A stretch of DNA of 64,000 nucleotides from Sinonovacula constricta (lineage: Eukaryota; Mollusca; Bivalvia; Cardiida; Solecurtidae). Positions 25,722 through 39,960 of the stretch are shown one piece after another (positions within the stretch are counted from its first letter, which is position 1; the number at the start of each line of letters is the position of its first letter). The notes under the pieces are model-generated. The model was not told the origin of the DNA and ran no database searches. It saw nothing but the letters and a program-made list of their open reading frames with translations. The position numbers and the translations under genes are program-made. The stretch covers positions 1,680,077 through 1,744,076 of the forward strand of contig CM017571.1 in the NCBI GenBank assembly GCA_007844125.1, in the 5' to 3' direction.

Positions 25722-28713
25722 TCATACGCATGGTTTGGTCACGTGACCTTTTGACTGGATATCACTAAGTTTAACCGGCAAGGCTTTATCTTGCACTTTC
25801 TTACGCGGGAAAGCAGGATAAAAGACATTGGATGCGCTCACCGTCCGATTTCGACGCAGCAGAACAATGACAGTGACGACAACGACGCAGAAAAAGAAAC
25901 ACGCAATAACGATGCCAGCAACAGTCCCCGCGGAGAGCGGACAGTCGGAGTAGTTGTTGCAATGATTGTAGCCGATACAAGCGATATCGTCCGGGATACA
26001 GCGACCATTGGAGCACTCATACTCTCCGAAATGGCAGTAACCTTCGAAAGACAATTGCTGTAGAGACCAGAATGTAACTTTTTTTCTTATTCAATCAAGG
26101 ATTTTAAGGGGATATTTACAAAAATAACATTTGAGAGGTGGTGACTTTTAAAGATATATTAGAAAAAGTGGAACAGAAGAAAAACTTGACAAAAAGGTGG
26201 AGAAGCAAGTGGAAGAAAGAGAGAATGTTGGGGTTGGAGATTGGGAGTATAGAAAAATGGGTATGAAAGTAGAAACAAAAAGGTTGAGAAGACAGTTAAT
26301 TAAAGGGTCAAAAATTAGTACAGAATAAGGTGTCCACCTGGAGATGAAAGTGTAAGGGGAGGAGTCACTAGAAGTAAGACAAATAATAAGATAAGAAACG
26401 GTTTGAGATGTAACAGCAGGAAAACTAAATGAGAAATATGAAGCAGAAATGAGGAAAACTAAGAAAGTTAAGAAAGAAATCGAAATGGACGGGAAGAAAG
26501 TGAGAAAACGTTGAAAACAGTTTGAAAGAAACTGAGTAAAAAGAAGAGAGATGAGGACAAAAGTAGGTCTAATTGTGAAAATAAACGTCAAGAATCAGGG
26601 TGGAAAAGTGGGGAAAAGTTGAAGAAGAATATGACAGAAAGTGTAAAAATAGTGGTAAGAAGAAGGCAGATCTACGGGAAGCAGAGAAAATAGAAAACGA
26701 GGAAGAATAAAGCTGTGGAGAAATAAAACAAGATAAAGCGGGAGGGAATAAGGACTATAAGCGTGAAGTATACTGTAGAGAAGAGGGTGAATAATAGGTG
26801 TACAAGCATATTGAGAGAAATATAGATACAAGAGTGGTAGGAAAACAGTGAAACATGCTTAACAGCATGGAAATAGGTGTGCAAGCATATTGAGAGAAAT
26901 ATAGATACAAGCGTGGTGGGAAAATGGCGAAACATGTTTGACAGCATGGAAAAAGGTTTACAAGCATATTGAGAGAAATATAGATACAACAGTGGTGGGA
27001 AAACAGTGAAACATGCTTGACAGTATGGAAAAAATAGCGGAGAAAATAAATTAATATAAGAAATAGAAGATGGGTGGGGGAAACATTAGGGTAAACTGTG
27101 GAAAAGAATAGGAGTTACGGCATTGTAGCAATAGAAGAGAAAGGAGTGAAAATCTTGTATAAAATATGGAAAAAAGTACAGAAATAAGATTAGAGGAAAA
27201 TGTAGAGATACGGGGAGACAAAAGTTAAGGTCATATGGAAGTAGAAATTCAGGGAAAGGCGTGGTAAAGTAGAGATACAAGAAAAAAAGAAAACGGTGGG
27301 GAAGAATGTAGGATATAGACATGGCGTCTAAGAAAATAACAAGGGCATTATGCGGATGAAAGTAAAGGACGTGGTGTATAATGAAGTGGAAGAAAATGTG
27401 AAAAAGAAAAACAAAATACATTGTGCAAAAGAGAATGGGAAGAAAACATGGCGGAAAGGAAATATAGAATATTGAAGAGAAGAAATTGGTGGGGGGGGGG
27501 GGCGGGGGTGCTAGGTGGGGAAGAAAAGTGAATAGAAAGTTAAGGACATGATTGTAAAGAAAGTGAAGAAAAATGCAGCAGAAAAGATTTAAAGACATAC
27601 TGGAGAAAGTGGAGGTTTAGTGTCAAGTAGAGGAAACTGTTTCGAAGACAGATAAACAATTAGTGAAGAAGAAAGTGAAAAAATGTGACAAAAGAAACGT
27701 GGAGAAATTTGTCGAGAAGAAAGAAGAGAAATAGATATAGAGAAAAATAAAGAGACGGGCTCTTAAGTAAATAAATGATATTGGAGAGACGAAAATAGAA
27801 AAGAAACGGAGAAGAAAGTCGGGAACAGAAGTAAAGATAACCTGTGTGGAAGGAGATAATGATCATCTTAAAGCCTCTCTGTTTCCAGGACGAGTCGCTG
27901 AAGAACGTGAGGGTGAGGAAGTTATTAATGGTGCTGTAACCGGCCGAGTTATTTGACCCGCACACGCGTCCCGTGATACCTGCAACAACCATGATCATGT
28001 CGTTAGTTTTTTATGTGGTCGATTTTGAAAAAAAACTTTATTATTTCAAAAACTGCAAAATATTGACAATACAAATAAAGTAACCAATGACAACACATAC
28101 ATTTGTTGATGTTTTTTTTATCTTATATTGAGATGGTGTTTTGTAAAAAGCATCGAATAGTAACATTGCGTCTTCATTTTGTAATCATGTAGATTGTGTG
28201 TTGATTGCCTACTACATACAGAGGAGTCTGTTATAAAAAGATAACAAGAACGAAAGGCGGTACCTTGCACGTATGGCGATGTCGTAGTGTAGTGTTAGCG
28301 CATCTTTACTGCACTGGACTGAACTTTCGATGTCTAGGTACTAAACCAGGCAATAAACACAAGACTGCAAGTTAATAATCATATATTTCATCAAGAGGGA
28401 AGCAAACCTTCATTAAAAAAACGATCTTTTATTGTTAAATGATTGTGTTTTATTATAATTTGTATGGCTTAGTTGGAATGTGAATAATTTAGATTCTAGC
28501 ATAAGAAATGAAACCGACTTGATTTGTCTGGTTTAATACTAACGTTGAAATAAAACATAAGTCTATACTGAGGGTCGGTATTGACGAATAGGACACAGTT
28601 CATCTTTGGCCTGTAGCCGCTTTGCTGGGTCAGCCGTAGACGCATCGTGGGCAGGCCGTACGAGGACATCACGATTTGGCTCTTCATACCGATACACCGG
28701 GTATCCATGTAAA
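25722..28713 (-). CDS. CUB/LDLa single-pass membrane protein gene (partial model)
   Basis: The last coding exon, 26057-25722 (AG acceptor), encodes an LDL-receptor class A module with six cysteines (YCHFGEYECSNGRCIPDD, then C-x4-HC-x5-DC). The acidic calcium-binding residues are poorly kept. A transmembrane helix follows (GTVAGIVIACFFFCVVVVTV), then RRNR and a cytoplasmic tail of about 40 residues. Exon 27979-27842 reads ITGRVCGSNN, NNFLTLTFFSDSS and GFKMIIISF, the C-terminal half of a CUB domain. Exon 28713-28544 (MDTRCIG, MRLRLTQQSG, MNCVLFVNTDP, RLMFYFN) looks like an upstream extracellular exon. The three do not join in phase, so at least one exon is missing; a 55-bp candidate lies at 28318-28264. 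A cell-surface binding role is inferred from the domains only. Confidence 0.65.
26803..27039 (+). repeat. 79-bp tandem repeat, three copies
   Basis: Units start with CAAGCATATTGAGAGAAATA at 26803, 26882 and 26961, exactly 79 bp apart and with few differences. They lie inside the polypurine intron. Confidence 0.9.
27490..27508 (+). repeat. Poly-G run
   Basis: At least ten consecutive G, then CGGGGG, within the polypurine intron; a possible G-quadruplex. Confidence 0.8.
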
Positions 28714-28954
28714 CTAGAAGATCGAACCTTGTTAATAGTTAATTGAGTAATAATCGACCATCCATTATCTATTTTAACACGCACAAGGCCCCTATTTACA
28801 GAAACATTCCCTAATTTGCTTAACTTCCAGTATATTTTAGACATAAAAAATGTTCCGCCCTCGTTTGTACACATCATCAGTCGTGTGATAGAACAGTGTG
28901 TTATATAACTTTTAGATGAATAAACAATAGGTAAATTAAGTAAATGAGCAGCTT

Positions 28955-29158
28955 TTAAACTTTGACCTTGAGCAAAATGTCAACGTAAACGTGTTTCTGC
29001 AAGCATGGCCTGCCATTCAATTGATCTGTACTATAATCGATGTATAGTCTTTTTCTGCAAACATGCATGGTTATATTAAATGAATCACATATCGATTTGG
29101 GCAAAAAATCTACGTTTAAGTATTTCTTTTTTATTTCATTAATAATGCTTTGTACCAA
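28955..29158 (-). CDS. Possible extra exon of the CUB/LDLa gene
   Basis: Open stretch containing RPCLQKHVYVDILLKVK. Before it lies a good acceptor (pyrimidines, then GTTTGCAG near 29056) and after it CAAG followed by GT. The strand and position suit an upstream exon of the membrane protein gene, but no domain is recognisable and phase was not tested. Confidence 0.25.
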   Translation of the reverse strand: MVQSIINEIKKKYLNVDFLPKSICDSFNITMHVCRKRLYIDYSTDQLNGRPCLQKHVYVDILLKVKV

Positions 29159-29861
29159 AGTGTAGGAAATAATATTGCAATACAGATAATAACTGTGCCA
29201 AAAATTCCAATGGCGGATGAAAGGAAGTCCGAATTAAGGAGAAAATATTTAGTAATGGTCTTTTTTCTCTCGATTCGGGCTTTTGTTTTCTTGTTTAAAG
29301 TCAAATGTTATTTCAATTCGGTTTTGCATAGTACTTTTAAATGGAGAACAATGGCCGTGCGTAAACGTCTTGTGTCATTTGTTTCCAAAATCACATTAGC
29401 CAGGTCAGCAAAACTATGTATTGACCGAAACATTAATATTTACTTGTTATACCACATACCCTATTATATTACGCTGCCATTGTTGTTTTAAGTACAACAA
29501 GCCATCCACGTTTCTTATTTAATTTAAAACATTTAAAGATGTCGATCTAATTCACCAGCGTTCACATATCCTTAGTCTGTTCTCATATTTTTCCTCGACA
29601 GATAATAACGAAAAGAAAAGAAATAAATAAATAAAAGAAATAACGAAAAGCATTCGTTGCTACCGAGGATACACTTTTTGTTCCTTTCATTAACCATAAA
29701 TGTTACCAAATCATCATCACTTCGTGTCTTTTTATACGGTAACTATGTAAACTGTACGATTAAATCAAATACACTATCTTGAAGATAAGATAATATATTT
29801 TTGTTTAATTACGGCCTCAATATACTGGGATAATTTTGACCTGTATACCATTATAACCCTC

Positions 29862-29892
<31 letters not shown>

Positions 29893-31004
29893 ATTTATCT
29901 TTCTGTATATTTCTTTTAAAGAAGAAAACACTGATGATAATAATGAGGAGGATGGTGTTGCAGATGGTGCTAATAATGCTGACCTTGATGGTGGAAACGA
30001 TGATGATGATGCTGTTTCTGGTGGTTGTGGTGAGTCTGCACAAAATCGACAACAATCTCTTCAGTGCCATATTAATGGTTAAGCATTTCCTGTATAAAAT
30101 ATTTATTATTTTCTTTTATATTAATCGGTAATCGCAGTTTTGGTCTTTTTTATAACCAGCAAAAAGGATTTGGGGCAAATCGCTCAATAACAATAAGAAA
30201 AATTGGTAGTGTGTTTGGTTTAGATTTGGACAGACTGCCCTAATTATAAAACAAATTTGCTAGAGAATTTTGATAGAAGTATGTGTAATATTTACTCGGT
30301 TTTCAAGGTTTTCTAAATTTAAACTGTATGGCTTTGCTTTTATATTAAAGAATTTCACTTTTGGAGGAGACTTATTGCGAAGAAATAAATAGGTAATATA
30401 AATTCAATGATTTTATTGCGTGTTGTAACGTCTTTTAACGCTAAATCGCATGTTGGTGACTTCGTGCCGTTTCAAAGTCGTCGCACGGATATTTGTTTAG
30501 AAACTTCGTACAGCATTTGTTGTGTATGTGTTGTTATCCGATATTGTTGTGTTGCCCTAGGAATTAACTTACAAAATTACTCAGTTAACAATATAAGCAT
30601 TGTTTAACATTTTTATTCCACAATAGAAAATGAAGTGGTTCTAAATGCTACTATGCTACATATGTGTAGCTTTTCGATATGTTATTTCTGGCGGCGTTGA
30701 TGCTCTGCAACAATTTTTTTTGTTTTTACATTATAATTGATTTTCTACCAAAAACTACACAGAAAGAAACTGTGTGTAGCCAGAAAATCAACAGGAGCTA
30801 GTACAAAATTAGCTTTAATCGGGTGTTGGCCAATCTGGAGCCACACTATTTGTCGATAAAGGTTCTCATCATGTTAATCAGTTAAAGATTAAATATCACT
30901 TTGCATTTAACTTCCCAATGGCAAAATGACAATGCGCACGGTCTTATTTTCATATTGTAGGCATCTGTCAATTTATTTCCTTCAGACTAGGTTCGAAGTA
31001 ACAT
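29159..31004. other. No recognisable gene
   Basis: Contains a (TC)n microsatellite at about 29869-29892 and an interrupted ATG/GAT-rich patch at 29934-30020. Other ORFs are short and unlike known families. Confidence 0.55.
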
Positions 31005-31356
31005 TTAAAAGGTGGTATTCGACAGTTTGGACCAAACAAAACTCTCATATATAACCAAATTAGTAATTATAACCTGCGAAAGGTCCTGCGATATGCCGTT
31101 CATTAATGCCCTATAACTGTGTGAACAGCGAAGCATAAACTCAGATCCCATGCAAACAAGTATTGCCTATCTAGGCCACTTTTGAGTTGTTGTTTTTTTT
31201 GCGATTTGTACTGTCATAAATATTGGTAGTATTTAAAACCGTCTTTACTTAGGCTTAAGTATGAGTATATGCAAAATTATGTCCAAATACCCCAGAGCAG
31301 CGGTAAGATATTGTTACATGTACATGATATAGGCAAATATCGGAGACCACATTTGA
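31005..31356 (+). mobile_element. MITE-like element, family C, copy 3
   Basis: 352 bp. The left end is TTAA then AAGGTGGTATTCGACAGTTT. The right end is GGAGACCACATT followed by TTGA, a one-base change from TTAA. Interior words TAACTGTGTGAACAG and GAAGCATAAA match the other copies. Confidence 0.7.
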
Positions 31357-31489
31357 ACGTAAAAAGATTGCTTAAAGAACTCAGCAATGCCTAAAGTTTG
31401 ACAGCACTATTTTGTAGCGGAACCTAAGGCTGAAAGTAGTAAACGTTTGTCGTTAAGAATCTAGACTGTTAAATTAGAGTTAGTAAGAA

Positions 31490-31745
31490 TTCAGTGTCCG
31501 TGGTGGTGTTGTAGAGTCGCCGATTTGTAACTCGTCTGACAGCTTAGCCTCTCACCGCGTGGGTTCGAGTCCCGTTCGGGGTGGATGACTTTATGTGGCA
31601 ATGTCTTTCAGCTGACCTGCGGTGCAAGAGTTGTTTTATCTAGACATTTGTAGGGGGGGGGGGGGGGGGGTCTTTCTCTACTAAACTTGCCGGACGTCGT
31701 TATAATGATCATAATTGGTCGTTGTGATTGAATTTTAAATAACAG
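31490..31745 (+). repeat. SINE family B, copy 6, with poly-G insertion
   Basis: Box A region GTAGAGTCGCCGATTTGTAA and box B GGGTTCGAGTCCCGTTC, then CTTTCAGCTGACCTGCGGT and TCTAGACATTTGTAGG. A run of about 20 G (31651-31671) stands where other copies have a short linker to CTTCCTCCACTAATAA. Confidence 0.75.
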
Positions 31746-31934
31746 ATAATATGAAATGAAAAAAAATAATTTGGACTTACATATTACAATTAACTTCTTA
31801 AGCACTTTTTCATGTACAATTTACACGTTCAAAAGTACTGTACAGTGTAACTAAATAAATAATACAATATTTAAAAGCAAATTAACACATTGATATTGCT
31901 CAAGTCACACATAAAAATAAAATACAGGTAAAAC

Positions 31935-32555
31935 TTAAGAATTTGTTAGAAAGCGACTCTGGTACAAAAAATAATAAGTCCAGATAAAACCTCTTAAATA
32001 AGTGAGTTTAAGTGCTCTCTTAAACACTGTTAGAGTTTCACAGTTTTTAAGTGATTTAGGTATGGCATTCCAGAGTTTAGGTGCTGCCGTCATAAACGCG
32101 CGATCACCGTAAGTCACAGTCCTACTACGCGGTTCAACCAGCGTTAAACAATCATTCTGGGACCTAAGTTGTCTGGATGGGATATAAATGTCTAGCATGT
32201 TTTGTATGTAGGTAGGTGTCTGTCCGTAGAGCGCCTTAAACACATATGTAAGGAGTTTGTACTCGACTCTTATGCGCACAGGAAGCCAATGTAGTTCCTT
32301 TAATACATGAGTTATGTGGCAGTTACGTGGTGTCCTGGTTACAACGCGAGTAGCCGTATTTTTAACATTTTGGAGCTTGTTGAGAACGTACTTATGAGAT
32401 CCATATAGCAGCGAATTACAGTAATCTAGTCTTGATGTCACCAACGAGTTTATCAGGGTTCTGGTTGAATCAACGGTCAAGTATTTACGAATTTGACCTA
32501 TTTGTCGAATTTGCATGAAGCATGATTGGGAAACTGAGTTCACATGTTGTTCCAT
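31935..32555 (-). pseudogene. LINE ORF2 C-terminal domain
   Basis: 206 codons covering the thumb and C-terminal region: LVTSRLDYCNSLLYG, KNTATRVVTRTPR, ELHWLPVRIRVEYKLLTYVF and APKLWNAIPKSLKN. It is the direct continuation of the RT block after the one-base frameshift at about 32560-32570. The TTG/ATG at its 5' end is not a real start. Confidence 0.85.
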
Positions 32556-32755
32556 GTCTAAAGAGAGTCCAGTATGGCAAAAAAGTTTCTAACAGTTGTT
32601 GGTGGTTTTATTACAGAATCGCCTACCCTTACAGTAAGATCTTTAACGTTACTTCCTTTTGGTACAAAGACAATCACCTCTGTTTTGTCCGCATTGAGTT
32701 TGAGAAAGTTATTATTCATCCATAGTATGATGTCATTCAGGCATGCTTCAATCCG

Positions 32756-34906
32756 TCACAAGGTCTCATTGCGTGAAATGATTTCTTTTGGTTTAAACGC
32801 CCTGTACAATTGCGAATCGTCAGCGTAGAAATGATGTTGAAGTTTATGCTTCCGACAGATCGCGCCCACATGTTTAGTGTACATGATGTAATTCTTCGGG
32901 CCAAGAACAGACCCTTGTGGCACAGAGAATGTCATACGTACAGGTTTTGACAGTTCTCCATTGACGCAGACAGTTTGATGGCGCTCACATTGATACGAGT
33001 TCATCCATTGTAAAGGTTTGCCTACTATGCCGAAGTGTTGTTCAAGTCGGCAAAGGAGGGTACTATGGTCGATCGTATAAAAAGCAGCGGATAAGTTCAA
33101 CATGACTAGCACAGTATCTTCAGTCTGATCAAGAGAAAGGAGAATGCCATTTTTTACACATAATAAAGCAGATTCTGTTGAATGAAACTGCTTATAAGCA
33201 GACTGACGCTCTTCATAAAGTTTATGAGCAGATAGGTGTCTTTCAAGTTGGGAATCGACAGCTTTCTCGAGAATCTTTGAGACAAACGGTAAATTAGATG
33301 CAGGCCAGTAGTTTTTCATAACCTCTTGATCTAACCCTGTCTTTTTTATTAAAGGTCTAACTCTAGCACTTTTAAAAGCTGGTGGTACATAGGCCTTCTC
33401 AAGTGAAATGTTAATGATTTTTGTGATCAATGGTAATAGTTCATTAAAACAATCTTTCAGCAGCCATGTTGGAATGGGGTCAACTTTACAGGATTTGTTG
33501 GGAGAATTGCGAATAATCTTTGAAATTTCCATATCGGAGGCTAGTGAAAAGTTTGAAAAATGCTCTCCATTGAAAGATGCTTCAGGGACAACACTGTCTG
33601 TTTGTTGGTGAGACAGGGTCCTGGCTATATCACTTTGTATGCCTTCAACCTTATCGACAAAGAAGTCACTAAAGTCTTGTGCAAGAACATTTGCAGGTTT
33701 ACCAGATGGCAGCACAACATCTGTGGTTTCTCCCATCAAATGCCGGGTCACTTTGAATAGGTCTTTCATGTCAGGACCACATAGCTTTACTTTCTCATTG
33801 TAGTATTTGACTTTGGACATATTAAGAAGCTTATTAGTAACAGCGCATGGGTTTCTGTAAATTGCGTGATCAATTGTCAATCCAGTCAATCGCCACTTTC
33901 GCTCTAACTGGCGTCTTAAATGTTTAGCATCATGAAGTTCTTGGGAATACCACGGATTCATTGGTCTTAGTACAATGCTCTTGGTCTTGAGAGGTGCGTG
34001 TTTGTCAAGGAGAAAAGAAATGTCATTGTTGTAGGCATAAACAAGTTCATCAACATTTGAGCTTTCTTTTACACTATTTAAAATATCTGATGACAAAATA
34101 TCTGTTTTAAACTCATTAACATCTATCGACTTTAATTTTCTGTAAGTCACAGTTTTTCGTACTGGTGGTGGTTTTGACACACTAGCATTAAATACAACAG
34201 CGAAGTGATCGCGAGACGTATAACCGTTATTGACTGGGAGTCCAGGGTCAGATATTTCTACATTTGATACCGTTGTGTCTGTATCGCTGGGAATAAGCAC
34301 ATCTAGTATGTGGCCTGCTACATGAGTTGGTTCAGTGACGTGTTGTCGCATGCCACACGCCTCCAAAACACTTTTGAATTTTGCCGTGTTAGGGTTTGAC
34401 ATATTGTCTAAGTGAAAATTAATATATCCCACCACAATAATATTGTTCTCAGCAGTCGTAAAGTTTGAAAGAAATGTCGGCCATTCGTCATCAAGAAATG
34501 TACTAGTCTTAAGGCCATTTTGTTTGTTTGGAGGCAGTCTATATACCATAGCCAATCGTAGAGAAACGTTTTTTACAGTGATGATGCAGTCTATATATTC
34601 AAACGACGTAACATAAGTATTGCGACTAGATGCAAGCATAGTGAGTTTTAGGGGGACCTTGTAAATAACCGTTACTCCACCACCACGACCTTGGCGAGGA
34701 ACATGGGTAATTTTGTATCCATTAGGCACTAATTCGGCGATACACGCTTCGTCACCCGGACCACCAAGCCATGTTTCTCTCACAGCGATAATGTCAAAAT
34801 CGTTGGATATGATGTAATCAGAAAAGGCCAAAGTCCTGTTTTTCACTGATCTTGAATCAACAGATTTGAATCTTAGTTTGCCCTTTACAAACTGACAGTG
34901 GTTCAA
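32756..34906 (-). pseudogene. LINE endonuclease and reverse transcriptase, catalytic Asp lost
   Basis: 716 codons. The N-terminal third is an apurinic endonuclease-like domain: RETWLGG keeps the Glu and SRDHFAV keeps the Asp-His pair, but the usual GDFN motif reads VGYINFHLD, with Tyr encoded at 34426-34424. The RT core follows: SNLPFVSKILEKAVDSQLE, QSAYKQFHSTESALL, motif A as SAAFYTIDHSTLL (Tyr in place of the catalytic Asp, codon 33079-33077), PQGSVLGP, and motif C as YADD. Loss of the motif A aspartate alone should abolish polymerisation. The - strand ORF ends at a TGA that was probably an Arg CGA codon. Confidence 0.9.
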
Positions 34907-34918
34907 AAGTGATCTTTT

Positions 34919-35353
34919 TCAAGTTGTCCGGATAAGCACTGTTTGGGGGGGGGGGGGATTTTGTCTATGTTCAATGTTTGTTATTCTCGTTGATATATTC
35001 TGAGGTAAGGTTCGAATATTATGAAGGTGAACTCCACCATTTGTGTCCCATATACGTCTATCATTGACACGACCCCCTCTAGTACACCTATATTGCTGTA
35101 GTGTGTCTAGCTGTTTCAATGTTTCTAGTACACATGGATCAAGTTTTGCTGGTGATAATTGCCTTATATGGTGTAGGCTACACCTATTATATTGGATAAT
35201 CCCTGGTAAATACTGATCAGCTAAATCCTCCTTAGGCAAGATACACATTTTTGAAACTTCAATTAAAATATCAGTTATGTTCATATATTCCAAATTTCCC
35301 CAAAACTGCAAACTTATTCCATAAAAAAGTATATATATCCAATCATGACACAT
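34919..35353 (-). pseudogene. LINE leader region upstream of the endonuclease
   Basis: 144 codons with a basic, arginine/glycine-rich centre (YRCTRGGRVNDRRIW), as often found N-terminal to the AP-endonuclease in mollusc CR1-like ORF2 proteins. A C-run on this strand (34945-34957) encodes PPPP just before the TGA that ends the block. The same frame continues into the endonuclease. Confidence 0.6.
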
Positions 35354-39122
<3,769 letters not shown>

Positions 39123-39145
39123 GGTTACTGGATAGTGACAAATTT
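39123..39145 (+). repeat. Left terminal inverted repeat
   Basis: Starts GGTTACTGGATAGTGACA and continues AATTT. It matches the reverse complement of 56108-56130 at 22 of 23 positions. Similarity stops sharply on both sides. Confidence 0.85.
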
Positions 39146-39378
39146 GATAGTTACAATCACTCTGAAAAGTTTAGTATAGTTTATATATGAGCTGTAGATT
39201 ATAAAAAACAAAAAAAATCAGTGAGTTACCATTGAAATAATCATTTTATTGCCTCATGTGTATGGTTGATGTAAACAAGCAATGTTGCCATTTTCAGACA
39301 TAAACTTTATTTTATCATATCAACTATATTTTTGTGAAAAAAGGTAAACAAGCCTATATGGCAGTTTCTTAGATTCAG

Positions 39379-39525
<147 letters not shown>

Positions 39526-39776
39526 CAACAAAATAAACACATAAACTGGCATATGTTTTGGATTTAGCTGCAAAAGTCTTAATGCAGTACATAAAAAATA
39601 ACAATTATCATTTTATGATACAGTTCTTCCCAAAACCAGATTCATGCATATATACAAACAAGAAAAGTGGGATACTATAGGATACCCCCGTGTCCTATTG
39701 GACAGAGGGGAGGGGTGGGGTGGTGTTAAGGACCAGACAGACTGACAGACGGATCTGAAGATTACTATAATTCAAC

Positions 39777-39846
39777 ATCAATCTCATTAAAATCACATCC
39801 TTACTTTCGCTTTATTACTTTCCGCTGGTTAGGATCTGAGAACATC
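39777..39846 (+). repeat. Left subterminal inverted repeat, 70 bp
   Basis: Matches the reverse complement of 55750-55819 at 64 of 70 positions without gaps. The 26-base core from ATTACTTTCCGCTGG to AGGATCTGA is identical. It lies about 115 bp upstream of the helicase start, so it may serve both as a transposase site and as promoter DNA. Confidence 0.92.
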
Positions 39847-39899
39847 CCGATAAAGGTCGCCTCGAAGTGAGCTTTAAGTTATAAATATTAATGAGCCGA

Positions 39900-39907
39900 T
39901 GACGTCA
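39900..39907 (+). promoter_or_regulatory. CRE-like palindrome and CCAAT box upstream of the helicase
   Basis: TGACGTCA, a perfect ATF/CREB consensus, lies about 54 bp upstream of the helicase ATG. GACCAATCAG, a CCAAT-box match, follows at about 39913-39922. Placement is right for a promoter; function is inferred. Confidence 0.5.
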
Positions 39908-39960
39908 AACTTGACCAATCAGAAACCTCGTTACGAAACAAGTTCGTCTAATCTATCAAC

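Larger units (their letters stand above)
26140..27840 (+). repeat. 1.7-kb polypurine tract in an intron
   Basis: The + strand is overwhelmingly A and G (motifs GAAGAAAG, GGAAAA, AGAGAAA) over the whole intron between the CUB and LDLa exons. Read on the - strand it yields long Phe/Leu/Ser/Pro ORFs that are compositional artefacts. Such a tract can form triplex DNA. Confidence 0.8.
31935..35353 (-). mobile_element. Non-LTR retrotransposon, CR1/Jockey-like, inactive
   Basis: One - strand LINE read as three blocks: 35353-34919 (basic leader), 34906-32756 (endonuclease plus reverse transcriptase) and 32555-31935 (C-terminal domain). The first two share a frame and are split by TGA at 34918-34916. 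The second ends at TGA 32755-32753; the frame stays readable to about 32570, where a single-base loss shifts it into the third block. The 5' end is probably near 35.4 kb and the 3' UTR extends to about 31.84 kb; neither end nor a target duplication could be fixed. Two catalytic aspartates are lost, so it cannot be autonomous. Clade is inferred from the C-terminal pattern LDYCNSLL, ELHWLPVR and LWNAIP. Confidence 0.88.

Noticed and set aside
26803..27039. CRISPR-like array
   Set aside because: The 79-bp units are contiguous tandem repeats without spacers, in a eukaryotic intron.
26148..27998. Several long - strand ORFs rich in Phe, Leu, Ser and Pro
   Set aside because: They are translations of the polypurine intron and its 79-bp repeat; composition alone keeps stops rare. 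Only the short CUB exon at 27979-27842 is real.
28264..28318. 55-bp candidate exon between the CUB-gene exons (CSKDALTLHYDI)
   Set aside because: Its length would fix the phase, but the CUB-like reading is not in the frame that the flanking exons require; kept only as a hint.
28563..28877. 104-codon ORF overlapping the 28713-28544 exon
   Set aside because: It is in another frame and does not respect the splice borders; the CUB-like frame fits better.
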